A stretch of DNA of 64,000 nucleotides from Gordionus sp. m RMFG-2023 (GCF_954871325.1 NC_088778.1:8589743-8653742), one strand, 5' to 3'. Positions 12,701 through 25,260 are shown, numbered from the stretch's first letter. Notes: generated by a model from the sequence alone, not told the origin. Numbers and translations are program-made.

Positions 12701-15700
12701 TATTAAATCCTTCAATGAGATCAATTTTTTGTCTTGTCGCTGGAATTTAGCCGAAGGCGGTAAATATAAATTTTAACCATTAGTTAATTTTTTAAAATTT
12801 GGCCATAAATAATAAAGATGGTTTTACAGGCTAATTTTTGGAATAAAATGTATTCTTTTAATAAAAGGTGTGAAAATTATGTAATATTCTTCAATTAAAA
12901 ATGGTGATAGTCTCAAGGCGATAGTGAGTTGGGATTAAATATTGAAGAAATTTAATTTACTTATAACATGTACGTTTCTTTTCCAGGGTTGTAAATCCTC
13001 TTATAAAAAGGGTTCAGGCTCGGTTTCTGGTTTAATGAAATATTTCTGAAATTAGGTTCGAGTTCATGGTTTGTGGCAGAAAAATAAAGACTTATAAAAT
13101 TTAGTAAAAATAATAACAGAAACCTCAGTTTTTATAAACTTTATTTTACCATATTTAGACTTTTACCATGAAATAAATTTATCATATTATTAAAATATAT
13201 ATTATTATTTATTATTTAAAAAAAAATTCTAAATATGCTGGTAAAATTTAAAAATAAAATGGAGTACGCTAAAATATAATAAAAATTATGTTTTATGTTT
13301 TAAATAATTTGCATGTTTTTTTATAGTTAATTTTATAATATTTTTTAAAATAAATAAAAATTTAATATTTGAAAAAAAAAGTTCTTGAACCCTAGATTTT
13401 AAAAAAGGGTTCAGGTTTGGGTTCAGTAAAATATTGAGTTCCGGTTTTGGTCCACAGCCCTGGTCTTTTCCATAAGAATACTTTTTTTTAATTATCTTTT
13501 CATATACTATTTTAGCCCGATCCGCATATCAAGTTCGCTGAATTATCAAATGGATTGATAAAGGGGCACGCATACAGTATCACCGATGTTAAAAGGGTAT
13601 CTTCAGATTTTATAATTCATACAAATATTTATTTCCTTAAAAATAATTTATCAAATAAATAATAAATAAACGGAAATTGTTTTTTTTTGAAAATAATAAT
13701 TAATATATTGTGCGTTATAAAAATTATCGGTAAATATAATTTAATTACCAGTATTTTATACCAAATAATCAGTAATGTAAATACTGGTAATTTAAATTTA
13801 TCGCGATAAAAATTATACTTTATTTTTTTAAAGATTTATTATTGTTATATTATTATTTTTTATCAGTAAGAATCGGGTCCTACATCAGACTTATTTTGCT
13901 AAGTCTGTTGTGACACGACCTCCGAATACCTATTATATCAAATTCCGAGAAACTATGCAACCGATCCGATGGACCAATCTTAGGGAGGTTCATTAGGACT
14001 CTAGTAAGAGTTTAAATTAATATGTTTATTATTTTTTTATTTGTTGTAGATCGTAACCAAGCAAGGTAAAGTGTGCTTGTTAAGGATGAGAAATCCTTGG
14101 GGCAATGAGGCTGAATGGAATGGACCTTGGAGCGACAAGTTATACTTATTAATAATTTCTTATAAGTATTTAAAAATTGCATATTATGATGCTTACTTTT
14201 TTTTTAGAATTTTGTTTGAGATCGCCCCTTATAATACTTAATAACTTTATAAAAGCATTAAATAAAGAGGGGTGAAAATGTTAAAAACTCTTCACCAAGA
14301 AACCTGGCACTTAACTTTGCGCCAACTTTCAATACGACCTTAGCCAAACTTGTAGCTTAAAAAAATCGACTTATTCATCTGGTTGAGTAGGTCAGAGTTA
14401 GGTGTTACAAATTTTATAAACCTGTCGTATTTTGAGAATTAGATGAACTGTTTTGGAGTTGACCAGAATTACGCGATTCGACAAACCGTTATAAACGAGT
14501 CCTTTTCTTAGCGTTTCTGAGAGGGCCAGATTTCGATGATTATATAAATTCCATTATTTATAAACTGGCCCGATGTAGGACTTTATATCTTTCTTTCTCT
14601 CAAAATTCAACAATTTTTTGTTAAATTATGTTGGACTCATTTTTTTTAAAAAAATATTATTATTTGAAATAGATCTTCAGAATGGCATTATACTTCGGCT
14701 GAAGAGAGGCAACGACTTGGTTTAGTGTTCAAGGCCGACGGGGAATTTTGGTAATTTTTGGTGAAACCCTTTTATTTATATATCAATATTATTGTGCCTT
14801 ATTATAGAACTATAGCCCGTCAAAAATGACGGGGAATGAGAATTTTCTTCTTACTTTTATGATAGTTGTTAACTGTTATTTGAAAATAATGTCTAATTTT
14901 TATTCTTTTTACCCCCCCCCCCTTCAGGTCAGGTTTAATCCATTAAAACTAATAGTAAATACTATGGTTTGAGTAAAAATAAATTTAAAGCTTTTACTTG
15001 AAAATACCAATATTATTTGTTAAATATCACTGATCACTTATTATACCTAATATTTAATATTAAAAAAAATTCCCAGGCAAAGTACAAAGCCATAATAATT
15101 TTGAAAAATTCCAAGCCCTATGAAAGTTCATAATAATTTTGGTAATTGAGAACTAAAATAAAATATTTAAACAATCATAATGAATTTAAAAATACAATCA
15201 AAATCAGATTTTAATGGGCCTAAAATTAAAAAATTTTCAGGAATCTAAGACTATATTAATTTTAAAAAATGTTTCCCACTTACGTCCATATTAATTGTGA
15301 AAAATATTTCCCAAGCCAAGGAAAACCTAGAATAATTTATTTTTTCCTTGGATCCAGAAAAATCTGATGTAAGGTGTTTATAAGAATTAAATCGGTCTAA
15401 TATGAACATATTTTTATGCCATTTTATATTATTGGGAATATTTTTTAAAATTATCATAAAATGAAGGGGAAATGTCAATTTACCTTACTGGTTAGCTTTT
15501 AGTATTTATATGATATTCATGAATACAATTAAAGTAACATGCTAAAAATATGTTCATCCTAAGTTAAATTTTAAACAAACTACCACCCTTCCAAATGATT
15601 TATTATTTAGTTACAAAATATAAATTTAAATTAAAACTGTTGTTTCCTGGAAGTTCAATATAATATTCATTAGGTTGATTTTATCAAAGAATCTCATGAT

Positions 15701-18700
15701 ATATTTTAATAAATTCATGAACCAAGTTTATTTTATTAAAGAATTAAATTTATTTTTCACTGAAAATAAAAAAAAAATCGATTTTTATAAAATAATTAAT
15801 TTAAATTATTACCGAAGGTAACAGAATGACCTTTGGAAAATTGTAACTTGAATAATGTCATTAACAATTAGAACTTGTATGGTTCAATGTGATTAACAAA
15901 AAAAGAAAAATAATTAAAAATTTGAATGTCATTACCAAAAAAAACAAATAGTTTAAAGGAGAATAAAAAAAACAATTACAACGACTTAACAAATACATTG
16001 TTGTTAAATTACAATAGAAAAAATAAAGATATTCTAAGTTAACAAATAATAGGAGGTTAATTTTATCATAGTCAAATTATATATAAAACAAAAAGGTTAT
16101 ACATTTAATCAAAAATATTATGAGTTATGAAAACATACATTCTACAATTAAATTATGAAGTTATGAGAAAATATGCAAAACTATGGAATACATGTAGAAA
16201 AGCCAAATTTTTAGAAAATATAAGAGAGATGTAAATATTTACTTATGCTTAAAAATTACCTAATTAAAAGATATATAGTTTTATAAAAATCAATGTGGAA
16301 TGGATCCTTCTTAAGGGTTTTAACACATAACTCTCATCTAGTAAGAATAAATTTTTAGATTATAAATTACGAATACAAATGATTAAAAATTTAGTTTAAA
16401 ATATTTTTAAATTGTGCACATAAATTAAAACTACTAAATATATACTTCATCAACATATTTTATAAAAATAATGGAAAATTTTAGAATAACATCAAATAAA
16501 TATAAATTTTTAAATAACACCTAAGATAGGAAAATTTTTGATTCATTCCTCATCAAATAAAAGAAAAAATTTTGATTCCTCAATATAATGGTATAAAATT
16601 TTAAATTATACATAAATTCAAGAATTTAAATAGTATTTATTAAATAAATCTTTTATTCCTCTTAAATTGGTACTTGATGCATTTAAAGTTCTAATGATCC
16701 CTAAATATTCAGGAATAGGTATAATATTAGGTTTGTATTCGATTCATTTAATTATCTTTTGCAGGAATCTAAAAATATAATAAAATAATAATTAAATTAA
16801 TAACTACCATTGCCTATAAAATATTTAAAATCCGAAAAAAAACTTATTTAATATATATATATATTAATTATGTAAAATTGTATAGTGTAATATTAATATA
16901 AGATTGTTTAAGAATATCTATAATATATCAGTTAGTTCTAGTATATATATAATGATGTATAAGATGGTAATGGAAGATGAATGAATCTTTGATATGATAT
17001 GATTCTATGGTGATTTTTATTGGACGAATATTTTTTAAAAGAATATTAAAAATTTAAAAATATAAGAATACCTATTTAATAGTTTGAATTTTAAAGTAGC
17101 TACAAACTTTGAATCGTATCTTCTATTTCATTAATTTTGTTAGATTAAGAAAAAATAAATCTTTGATGGGATTCGAACCTAAGTCTATCAGATTTATAAG
17201 CGACGCTCTTGCCGATTGGGCCACAGACACTTTTCAAAATTAACCCTTTTTTAAATATATATTATAAATAATGAAAGTGTGACTGTCACAGTGTGACAAG
17301 GCTTTTATATATATTATAGATGGTTTACATTTTGCGTATCTATATTTATAAGATATCTCATAATTTTACAATTCCAATGATATTTAATTTATAACCCTGC
17401 ATTCACAGTTAGTGCTATGATGATTTAAATTATTGATTTTTTTACAAATTATTAATAAATGAATAAAAATTTACGATATTGTTACAAATAAAGGATATCC
17501 TTGAAAGACTTTATGAGTAATTTCGAAAAGATAGAAATTTGTCATTTATCGCCCGAAGCTTATGAGGCAATTTGGTCTGACACCCCTAATTCTAACGTCA
17601 ATGCTGCATATAAAAAGTGGGAAGTTAATCTTCATAACGATTCTTGGGTCAAAGGAGCTAACGCGGGGGGCTGTAGAAATTTCTTAGGTAATTTTATTAA
17701 CATTTCGGTTTTTATTTATATAATTTTTGATTTATATTAGTTTTGTTGAAAGATTGCAAGATTCTAGAATATAAGGTATATGAATCTTTTTTAAAAAAAC
17801 TTAATTAATTTATCGCAAAGAAGCTCCTCTCCTAAACTTTTCCCACAATAGTAACACACAAAAAAATATTTTCACCTTTAATATCAAAAACTTTTACCAA
17901 TTTATCTTCATCTCTTGAAAACAAAAACGAAAATAAAATCGAAGGCCACGAATGGCTGGAAGCCTTACCTCTTAACCCACGAACAATCATGAATAACTTT
18001 AAGATATGGACTCGGGTAATACCTAGTTCAGTTCATGATTGCATGAACAGAAATATCCTAGTAAATGCCAAGGCTTAATTATATTAAAATCAAGACCGGC
18101 ATCAATGCCACTTTCTGATAATTAAATTAATAAGCCTTAATATTTTAGAAATCTTGCGACTTTCAATCGATGTTAACCTAAGACCTGCCTGACCACTATC
18201 TCCTGAGCCATTGGCAAATTCTTTATTTCGGATTATACATCTGTCTTATCCTTCCCCACAAATATAAATGACAACTTTCATACTTTAGCAAAAGCTATAA
18301 AAAGATCCACAAATAAAAAACCTTAGTAATTTTATTCTCGCAATTTGCAACTTCTAACTACCGACAGTTTCTCCTATCACCGTTGCAAAATAAAATTATA
18401 AAAACTTGAACCTAAATTCTTATTTCTTAGGCAGAGCATACAATTAAATATTTTTAAATTTTTTGTTCCTTTTTAGGAACACAATTATGTTTTTCTTAAA
18501 ATTATTATGGCTCGTTAATTTTTTTTAAAAAATAGTTTTATTTAATGCTTTTTAGGTTTATACAAATATAACATATATTTCTTATATATTAGAAACAAAT
18601 AAATTTTTAATTATAAAAAAAAAATTTGGTTTTTTTTTATAAAATTGAATTTTTATTTAAAATATGAAATTTTAATTGAAGCATAACTATTTTTTACTTT

Positions 18701-21700
18701 ATTTTCATAGTTCTTAATTTTAAACGAACGGGTTCAAGTGAACGAAGTTCGTTTTTTTGAAAAAATGATGAACGGCGTTCCTTTTATTTTTGACGAACTT
18801 TGAACGAGAATGCGTTCGATTTCAATGTTCGTTCAATTTTAAAATACTTTATTTTTATTTATTTGAAAAATTTAATATTAATCCAAATTTTTTAAGAAAA
18901 AAGTTTTATATTTTTTAATCAGCTGTTTTCCTATTTTTTTTAACACGCCATTTATTAATTTGAATATTATTGTTTATATTTCTGAAATTCTAAATCAGAT
19001 GAATTAACATTACCATTGCAATATGATAAATATTTTACAGTAACATCCTATTGAAGTTATATATTTAAAGATTTGAACTTATACTATATGAAGATCAATA
19101 TGTTCTTTCTGATTATACATTCAGTATTCAAGCTTCAATTACCATGAATAAAACTTCCCCTTAGAACAAACCTATTATTATTGAAAGTAAACATTTAAAA
19201 CTTTAGAAATGATAATGCAAGAACTGTTAATTTCTAGATATCCTTTTTTTGACGAAGAAGTAGAGGTTGGATTGGAGGAGGATAACTTATCTCAATTTTT
19301 TGAATCAAAATATTTTTAATAAATTTCCCGCGTTAAAAGAAATTTCAGAATATATAAATAGTGTTATAAACGTTACTTCACCAAAGAGCGTTACCCGTTA
19401 CTTCTGAAAAAGGGAACGCGTACCACTACTCGTTACCTTTTAAAAAAGGAACGCACGTTACTGGCTATTCAAAAAATTAACGGGTTACTTCTACTTAAAA
19501 AAAATATTATATACATAAAAATTTTCCCCTATAATATATAATACAAATAAAAGTATGCAAAATTAATACATTATAAGATAAGATATTTTTTAATAATTTT
19601 TTATTGATTTTTAAAATTTTGACCAGATAATGCTTAGGGATAAACACACTGTCGCAGAGGATGAGAGGGTTGTGTTATATTGGATAAAGAAAAATTTTAA
19701 TTGGGGGAGAATTTATTAAAAATTAAAGAATAATCTTTATATTGAAAAAATGCTTAGTTCATCGTCAAAAGAATCTTCATTAGATCCTCATCCAATTTTT
19801 TAAAATCTTTATTATAAAATAATATTTACGTGTATTGTTTATTAAAGGAATCAAGTCTGCCTTTTCTTTGTCGAGATCTTTTCTCAAACAAGGAATAAAT
19901 TCAAACCTCCTCCCTTTGCTGACAATTCGGTTTACCTAGTGATAATATATATTCATTAGAAATAAAATATTATCAAAATATAAATTGTGAACAATGCATC
20001 AACTGTATACCTTATATCTTTGTCTTGCAGAATTGCATTAATAAGTGGCTTACAAAATGTAATTATTTAAAGTCATTTTTTTATATTATAATTGTTATCG
20101 TGAGAGTTAGATTCCCAAATGCTTTTTTATTCTCTCTAAAATCCGTAGGAACATGTTTCATAACCTATAAAATCATATATATAGCCATATAATATTTATC
20201 TCTAATCTCTGTAATTTGGATTTATCACAAGATTCACTAAATTCGTGGTCATTCCCCCTAATAAAACTATATTAATTTTACAGTTATAGAAAGAGCGCCA
20301 TATTGTTATAACCAGTTTAATCAGATATCTAATTTTTTCCTTAAAGTTAGCTGCTCAGTTTGGAGGATACCCATGTTTATTCCACAATCGAGGTTAAAAT
20401 ATTTGAGTTGAGACAAATTTGCATTTACAAAATGTAAACTTTGTACCCTTAGTTTTCTTCATTAGTAAAATGTTTATTAAAGCCAAGGCACACCGTACTC
20501 ATCTTCTGATTAAAATATAGAATTGACATAATATTCAAATTATAACATTAATTAGATTAACAATCTTGACTGAAAATAACAACGAAGTTTTAAAATAAAA
20601 ATGAAGGAATCTGGTGGTTGATGTGAATTAATAACTCGGCTTAAAATTTAAAAAATTAATAAAAGTAATTTTTTTAAGAAAAATTTGAAGTAACGTTATA
20701 CGTTACCATTACTCTTTACCTCTAGGAGAAGGTAACGAATGGCAGTTCCCTTTCTTCACAAAAGGTAACGCTGTTAGTAACTATTTTACTTTTTGACGTT
20801 ACAGCACTAATTATTACGCATTATATTAATTATGTATTTCCTATTTATGTCTTTTTGCAATATATCTTTAGACACATATTGGCTCAATCCTCAATACGGC
20901 CTGACTCTCAAGATAGCTGATGATGGGGAAGATGAAAATTTGTGCACTTGCATAGTCGGGCTCATGCAGAAAAACCGAAGGCAACAACGCAAAATAGGGG
21001 CCGACTTTTTAAGGATAGGATTCGCAATATATAGGGTATGTTATTATATCTATTTACATTAGAATGTAGACGATTTTCGATAATGGAATTGGATAGCTAA
21101 TTATCTCTTTAGATAATGGCTACTGATATCTATTAAAATTGAAATTTAAAAATAAAATGTTAAGATTTTGGGATAATTTTAAATGTGTCCACATTAATAA
21201 TATAGGTTAAATCTCCTCAAGACACCGTAGAACCCCTTCCAGAACAGTTTTTCGTGTTCAATCAGAGCGTTGCTCGCCCGCCAACTTTTATTAACCTGCG
21301 GGAAATAACCGGAAGATACAAATTGCCGGCCGGCTCATACGTTATAATTCCATCCACCTTCGAGCCGAACCAGGCTGCCGAATTTATTCTGAGAATCTTT
21401 AGCGAAAAACCCTTCGACGGAAAGTATATTTAAAAAATAGTATTATATTATATGACGAAGCTGAAACACAGTTTATTGGTTTGTTTTATAATATTATCAC
21501 TCGCACTATTGTATTATTATCTAGGATTAGGAAATATGATTAATTGTAAGATTTAAAATTATCTATTCAAAAGTTTTCTAATTTTTTTAAACCACTCTTG
21601 TAAAATTATAATTTATATCTATGTATATATAGTGAATTGGATGAAGAAACTAGCTTTGATCCGCTGATGTCTGAAAAGGTGAGAATAATGATATATCAAA

Positions 21701-22879
21701 TTCTCTCATTATTGCTGGACGAATAAATTAAAATTCGATCATAATAATCGATTATAATTTTTAAATAAATAATATATAAGATTCCAGAACAAGAGGTCCA
21801 AATTGAGCAAGATCAAGATAAAATAATGAAAGATTATTTCGATAAGATAGCTGGAGAAGATTTGGAAATTACTCCCTATGAGCTGCAAGATATTCTTAAT
21901 TTTGCCATGAAAAATGGTAAATTATTATAGAAAATATTTTTATCTAAAATTATCTAATCATTCAACACGTGATATTGTAGTTGATAACTTTTTTGATAAA
22001 CTTTGATAAAGAATTATTCTTTATCCCTTATATCCCTCCAAATTCATCCCAAATATATATCAGAGACCTACAAAGGTACCGTTCATGGCACTACCCGGCC
22101 CAGATTTTTTAAAAATATACTACATTTATATTTAATTTTTATAACACTAATAATGGCGATTTAAAATATTCGGTTTTACGGACCAGCTCAGATATTTTTT
22201 AGAAAATAATTAAATTACTGCCTATGTATATATATATATTTTTTTAAATTTTTTAATCTATATATATATTTGCGATAACTTTAAAAAACAATAATTTTAG
22301 ATTCAAATGAGGGCTTTTCTCTCGAGACAACCAGAAGCATGGTCGCTATGATGGACTACGACAAATCTGGCCAATTGGGTTTATCAGAATTTATGGATTT
22401 ATGGGAATCTATCAAATTATGGAAAGTTTGCCTTTTGATTTTCTTATTTAATAATTTTTTTTTAAGCTTGGCAAAATTGAGTCAGATCATTTTAACTTAG
22501 GATCCACTTCATTTAAAAAACAATAACTAAATAAAATTAAAAAAATATAAGTTATAATCACGGGCTATATTCTTCGATATCCTTTTATTTGCTACCCTTA
22601 AAATAAATTGTTATAATTAAGGCTATTTTCAAACAATTCGATCGCGACAATTTGGGAATCCTTAACTCTTACGAACTTAAGGGCGCCTTTCATTCCGCCG
22701 GTTACAAATTAAATTCTAACGTGTTTAAATCGATGGTTTTGAGGTACAGAAACAAGGAAAATCAAATCTCCTTCAATGATTTTATCGTTTGTGCTATCAA
22801 GCTTAAAGGCATGATCGAAAAGTTTAGAGCTTATGGCACGAAAGATGGATTGGCAGAATTCGATTTAGATGAAGTTTAG
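3791..22879 (+). CDS. Conventional calpain (calcium-dependent cysteine protease), 15 exons, start exon not found
   Basis: Exons: 3791-4060, 4610-4679, 5981-6123, 7988-8100, 12311-12479, 13516-13596, 14050-14138, 14673-14750, 17494-17687, 20872-21035, 21206-21423, 21633-21678, 21781-21916, 22301-22425, 22622-22879. All junctions are GT/AG and keep frame, giving 717 residues. The protease core has Q110, C116 (GNCWLLAAV), H273 (GHAYSIT) and N297 (RNPWG); the spacings of 157 and 24 equal those I recall for m-calpain. A C2-like domain follows (about 310-475), then a penta-EF-hand region with visible loops at 609-620 ([12 protein letters not shown]) and 639-650. It is a cytosolic, Ca2+-activated protease that makes limited cuts in its substrates. 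Oddities: N115 replaces the usual Asp before the catalytic Cys, and introns reach 4.2 kb and are loaded with transposons. No ATG was found for the first exon; 3812 is a weaker alternative acceptor. Confidence 0.92.
4101..4440. repeat. MITE-like repeat (AGGCGTA family), copy 1
   Basis: The ends read AGGAGCGTAACC and (reverse strand) ATAGGCGTATCC, an imperfect inverted repeat. The interior has a C-run and GGCCTA/CCCAGCC patches and shares ends and interior phrases with 59807-60179. It lies in the calpain intron 4061-4609. It is non-coding and the superfamily is not established. Confidence 0.5.
4690..4865. repeat. Dispersed repeat, related in inverse orientation to 58830-58950
   Basis: The segment with AATTGGATGA, an AAGTAGGATTA block and GGGTTAAGAAAAT recurs as its reverse complement near 58830-58950. 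It lies in a calpain intron. There are no coding features and the class is unknown. Confidence 0.4.
4984..5165. repeat. TTGTTAAACGG-type MITE, copy 1 (decayed)
   Basis: It has TATTGTTAAACTGCC at the left, AACCTTGAGATTTGG and GGCTAAAAT inside, and CCGCTTTAAAACAACA at the right. This is the layout of the family better preserved at 11719-11939 and 34748-34941. It lies in a calpain intron and no clear target duplication was seen. Confidence 0.5.
5735..5835. repeat. Partial TTGTTAAACGG-type MITE, right-half fragment
   Basis: AAAGCTTGAGACTTGCATAA followed by a TTTTTGCTAAAAT block matches the right half of the family. The termini are lost. It lies in a calpain intron. Confidence 0.35.
6594..6690. 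repeat. Partial TTGTTAAACGG-type MITE, left-half fragment
   Basis: TTTGAGCCGATTATTAAAAA, then TTTTGCCAGAAAAATACTGC and CTAAGCCT, match the left half of the copy at 11719-11939. The ends have decayed. It lies in the calpain intron 6124-7987. Confidence 0.4.
7583..7656 (+). repeat. tRNA-like sequence, probably a SINE head or tRNA pseudogene
   Basis: GGTAGAGCTCTTGCCTCGAG followed by AAGTTCGTATCTGG resembles the D-arm/A-box to T-arm/B-box layout of a tRNA at the right spacing. The B-box departs from the usual GGTTCGANNCC, the anticodon stem pairs poorly, and no clean 7-bp acceptor stem is seen. It is more likely a tRNA-derived repeat than a working tRNA gene. It lies in the calpain intron 6124-7987. 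Confidence 0.4.
8700..9190 (-). pseudogene. Zinc-knuckle coding fragment, left arm copy
   Basis: Read on the minus strand, a fragment with a zinc-knuckle-like segment is followed by an acidic stretch ([16 protein letters not shown]) and a tail ending [12 protein letters not shown] before a stop. It parallels the fragment in the right arm. It could come from a non-LTR element's first ORF or from a gag-like gene. The evidence does not decide, so it is treated as a fossil fragment. No host function is proposed. Confidence 0.5.
9182..9627. other. Spacer between the inverted arms
   Basis: This AT-rich spacer has pyrimidine-rich patches and two near-repeats of a TTTCAATAAAAATTTCCTTT type phrase (about 9508-9530 and 9597-9620). 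No coding frame was recognised. Confidence 0.4.
9628..10127 (+). pseudogene. Zinc-knuckle coding fragment, right arm copy
   Basis: A CX2CX4HX4C zinc knuckle is visible ([15 protein letters not shown]). A 105-codon open stretch after it is rich in Glu and Asp and ends [12 protein letters not shown] at a stop. Such knuckles bind single-stranded nucleic acid in mobile-element proteins. The family is not assigned. The fragment is mobile-element debris inside a calpain intron. Confidence 0.5.
10602..11718. other. Intron sequence without recognised features
   Basis: This is calpain intron sequence between the large inverted repeat and the next MITE. It is slightly richer in G than its neighbours around 10690-11100. 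No exon, tRNA or inverted repeat was recognised. Confidence 0.4.
11719..11939. repeat. TTGTTAAACGG-type MITE, copy 2
   Basis: The left half reads TAGTATTCTTAAACGCCTCG and the right half ends AAGCCGTTTAACAAACTA, giving terminal inverted repeats. The interior is itself self-complementary (TTTTAGCCAGAATAATATTG against ATATTTTTCTGGATAAAAT). It lies in the calpain intron 8101-12310. The TAGTG...CACTA ends resemble hAT ends. Confidence 0.6.
12984..13462. mobile_element. hAT-type MITE with CAGGG ends and 8-bp flanking duplication
   Basis: The left end is CAGGGTTGTAAATCC and the right end, reverse complemented, is CAGGGCTGTGGACC. The flanking 8-mers TTCTTTTC (12976-12983) and GTCTTTTC (13463-13470) differ at one position. 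GGGTTCAGG phrases recur near both ends. It is non-coding and lies in the calpain intron 12480-13515. It looks complete but non-autonomous. Confidence 0.65.
14751..17160. other. Long calpain intron, mostly featureless
   Basis: AT-rich intron sequence with a C-homopolymer near 14913. Short phrases containing ATAATAATTTTG and CAAGCC recur between 15060 and 15330. I recognised no exon or transposon. Confidence 0.4.
17161..17231 (-). repeat. tRNA-like sequence, minus strand, probably a SINE head
   Basis: On the minus strand, GTGGCCCAATCGGCAAGAGC fits an A-box and AGGTTCGAATCCC is a canonical B-box, at tRNA spacing. A loop CTTATAA would present anticodon TAT, but the anticodon and acceptor stems pair poorly. 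Internal RNA polymerase III promoter elements are therefore visible without a sound cloverleaf, which fits a tRNA-derived SINE or pseudogene. It lies in the calpain intron 14751-17493. Confidence 0.5.
17688..19358. other. Calpain intron with a GAACG/CGTTC repeat cluster
   Basis: Between about 18720 and 18835 the motif GAACG or its complement CGTTC occurs many times in both orientations, for example GAACGAAGTTCG and GAACGAGAATGCGTTCG. Dense short subterminal repeats of this type are common in hAT ends, but a matching opposite end was not found. The rest is AT-rich and unrecognised. Confidence 0.4.
19359..20809. mobile_element. Non-autonomous element with CGTTAC subterminal repeats
   Basis: The left end TAGTGTTATAAACGTTAC and the right end (reverse strand) TAGTGCTGTAACGTC form imperfect terminal repeats. 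CGTTAC/GTAACG motifs cluster at 19369-19500 and 20690-20800 and are absent from the middle. No transposase was recognised and the flanking 8-mers do not match. The layout suggests a hAT-type element. It lies in the calpain intron 17688-20871. Confidence 0.55.
22062..22205. repeat. GGCCCG-type MITE fragment
   Basis: CAGAGACCTACAAAGGTACC, then CACTACCCGGCCCAGATTTT and a GATTTAAAATATTCGG block, match phrases in the copy at 63637-63915. It sits in the calpain intron 21917-22300 and is incomplete. Confidence 0.5.
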
Positions 22880-24095
22880 GATTATATTTGTTCAGTTAGT
22901 GCTTCATTTTGTTCTTACGGAAATGTTAAGCATACGTAAGAAATTTTAGATAAAAAAAGCAAGATAAAAGAAATGATGAGCTATAAAAAAACAGAATTTA
23001 AAGTGTTAGACGATTATTATAAATTAATTATTTAATATTTATTTTTAAAATGATTATCAGCATTTTGAATTTGTTACGAATATTTTTTAATAATAATTAC
23101 TATTATTATTTTTTTACATTAAAAAAAATTTGTTTTAGTGGTGCCATACTACTTTGTACTCTTAAAGAATCTAATGAAAGACACAAACCACAACAAATAT
23201 TCTCCTATATAAGAAAAATTTTCTTGCATTATTTCTATTTGTTAATGAATATGTTATGAAACCTTACATTAGATTCATATATACTATCTCCTAATCGCGA
23301 ATAATACAACTAATTAATAAATACTAGTCGCATATTTATATTATAGTATATTATACATTATTTTATTCTTATTTAATTGTGCCAATCATGAATAAGACTT
23401 TGTAACATATCTTTCAACCATGTTATTTAATATTTATTAAATTATTTATATCAATGTCATATACTTTACTAAATTTTTAAATAAATATTTAGAAATTGTA
23501 ATAAATTTGTTTTGGAAAAAATTAGTAAACGAAATCTTATGTTGTGTTTATTTTTTAAAGCTTTTTGTTATTTATAATCAAGCTGATTGTAGGCTTCTTT
23601 CTTTTTTTTTACCTCATGGAGGTAGATATTAAAGGGATAAGATATTGAAACTTTTGGAATAAAGAAATTTCCTATTTATATTTCTAAAATCAATAATTTT
23701 AGATTTGACTCGAATAATTTTGAACTTTTATAAAATTGTTATAAGATATATATAAACTTTGCATGATATAAAATACTTAGGCTTTGAATAATTAGAAAAA
23801 ATATTAACCAGTGATGAACACTGTTTTGCCCCTACTACTATGCCCTCTTTAATTTTTATTTTTGATGCTATTTTTTCAAAAAAAAAAATGGACGAGAAGT
23901 CGCGTAAAAAAACCTATCATAAAAAAAATATATAATGGAAAAATTAGGATCAATATTTAAAAGGTTTCCACAAAATAAAGATTATCAGAAATTATAGTCT
24001 AATAAATTTATACTTTTTAATAGGATATTTTAAAATTTTAAATCATAATTATTGATTTGATTTTAAGATTAATAAGTTCGAGATTGTTTTATATT
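22880..24095. other. Intergenic sequence downstream of calpain
   Basis: AT-rich sequence after the calpain stop. I saw no clear strong polyadenylation cluster or repeat; the calpain 3' UTR must begin here. Confidence 0.4.
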
Positions 24096-24103
24096 ATGTA
24101 TAT

Positions 24104-24428
24104 TAGAGGTCTGCAAAGGTAGGCCCGGCGCAAACTAGTTTCGGGCCGGGTTCGGGCTTACTTCTATTTAAAATAATCAGGTTCGGGTCTGGCCTAATAT
24201 TTTTAAAAAAAATTCGGGTTATCAATTTTAAGAATTTTTTATGTAAAATAAAAATATTTGATTTTATATATTAAAACTAAACGACATATAATATATGTCT
24301 TTTATTTTGAGTAATTATAAAAATTAATTTCTATTTTTAAATAAATTCGGGCCGGGCCGGCAAAACTTTTTTAAATAAAATTTCGGGCCGGGCCGGGCTT
24401 GAAAAATTAGACCCGATGCAGATCACTA
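24104..24428. mobile_element. GGCCCG-rich hAT-type MITE, copy 2 (inverted relative to copy 1)
   Basis: It starts TAGAGGTCTGCA and ends TGCAGATCACTA, and is flanked by ATGTATAT (24096-24103) and ATGTATAG (24429-24436), which match at seven of eight positions. Its interior is close to the reverse complement of 2766-3182, including the GGGCCGGGCCGG blocks and an ACGACATATAATATATGTC stretch. It lies between the calpain and RNA-binding genes. Confidence 0.75.
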
Positions 24429-24436
24429 ATGTATAG

Positions 24437-25260
24437 CTTAACAATACACATATGGCTGTTACTTTTGATTATTTATTCTAGACTTATATTCTAAAAAAAC
24501 TTATAGAATACGTTTCTAAAACAAAATATTTAATTTTTAAATTGAATTACTATAATATTATAAATAAACCCAAATTAGAACTTAATTTAATAAAATAGTA
24601 AATCTCCCTTATTTTAAAAATTTTTAACTCTATTTTTTTTATGGATATAAAATTAAAAATGGGATTCTATTTGTATTAATACGCTGTTCCATTCTATAAA
24701 AACAAATATTTAAAATATAGAATTGTATGTCAAAATCACTTTTATAATTTCCTTAAAAATATATTTTTAAAAAAATATTATCCTATATATATATATATTT
24801 AAATTAAAAGAAAAAATTTTATACATTAAAAAAGATTAACAATTATTATATGATATAGTTTTTCGTCATATTTTACTTTTATATAACCTTTCACTGGGAA
24901 GGCCCATTAAAAAAAAGTAATTACATTGATTATTTATATAAATAAAATGATATTTCTAAATTTTTGCTCAATATAAAAACTTATATAAATATTGTATATT
25001 TACAATAAAATGTTGTTTTAAATTATACTTGGGTAAGCAAATAATTTCGTATTTACGTTTTTTTTATCCGCGTATCATTTTGTTGGATATTATACAAATA
25101 AATCGTATTTCCTTTTAAAATATCATTTTTAATTATCGTATTTATAAATTTAAAAAAAAATTAATTAGAGTTTTATATATAATATATGAATGTAAAAAAA
25201 AACTTTTTGATTCTTTAAACACTTACAGGTTTTATATATAAATATATCACACGAATCATA
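24437..25260. other. Presumed upstream region of the RNA-binding protein gene
   Basis: Very AT-rich. AAACACTTACAG ending at 25228 could be a splice acceptor for an untranslated first exon, because no in-frame stop lies between it and the ATG at 25261. No promoter element was recognised. Confidence 0.35.

Noticed and set aside
17161-17231. Working tRNA gene on the minus strand
   Set aside because: The B-box is good but anticodon and acceptor stems do not pair, so it is listed as a tRNA-like repeat.
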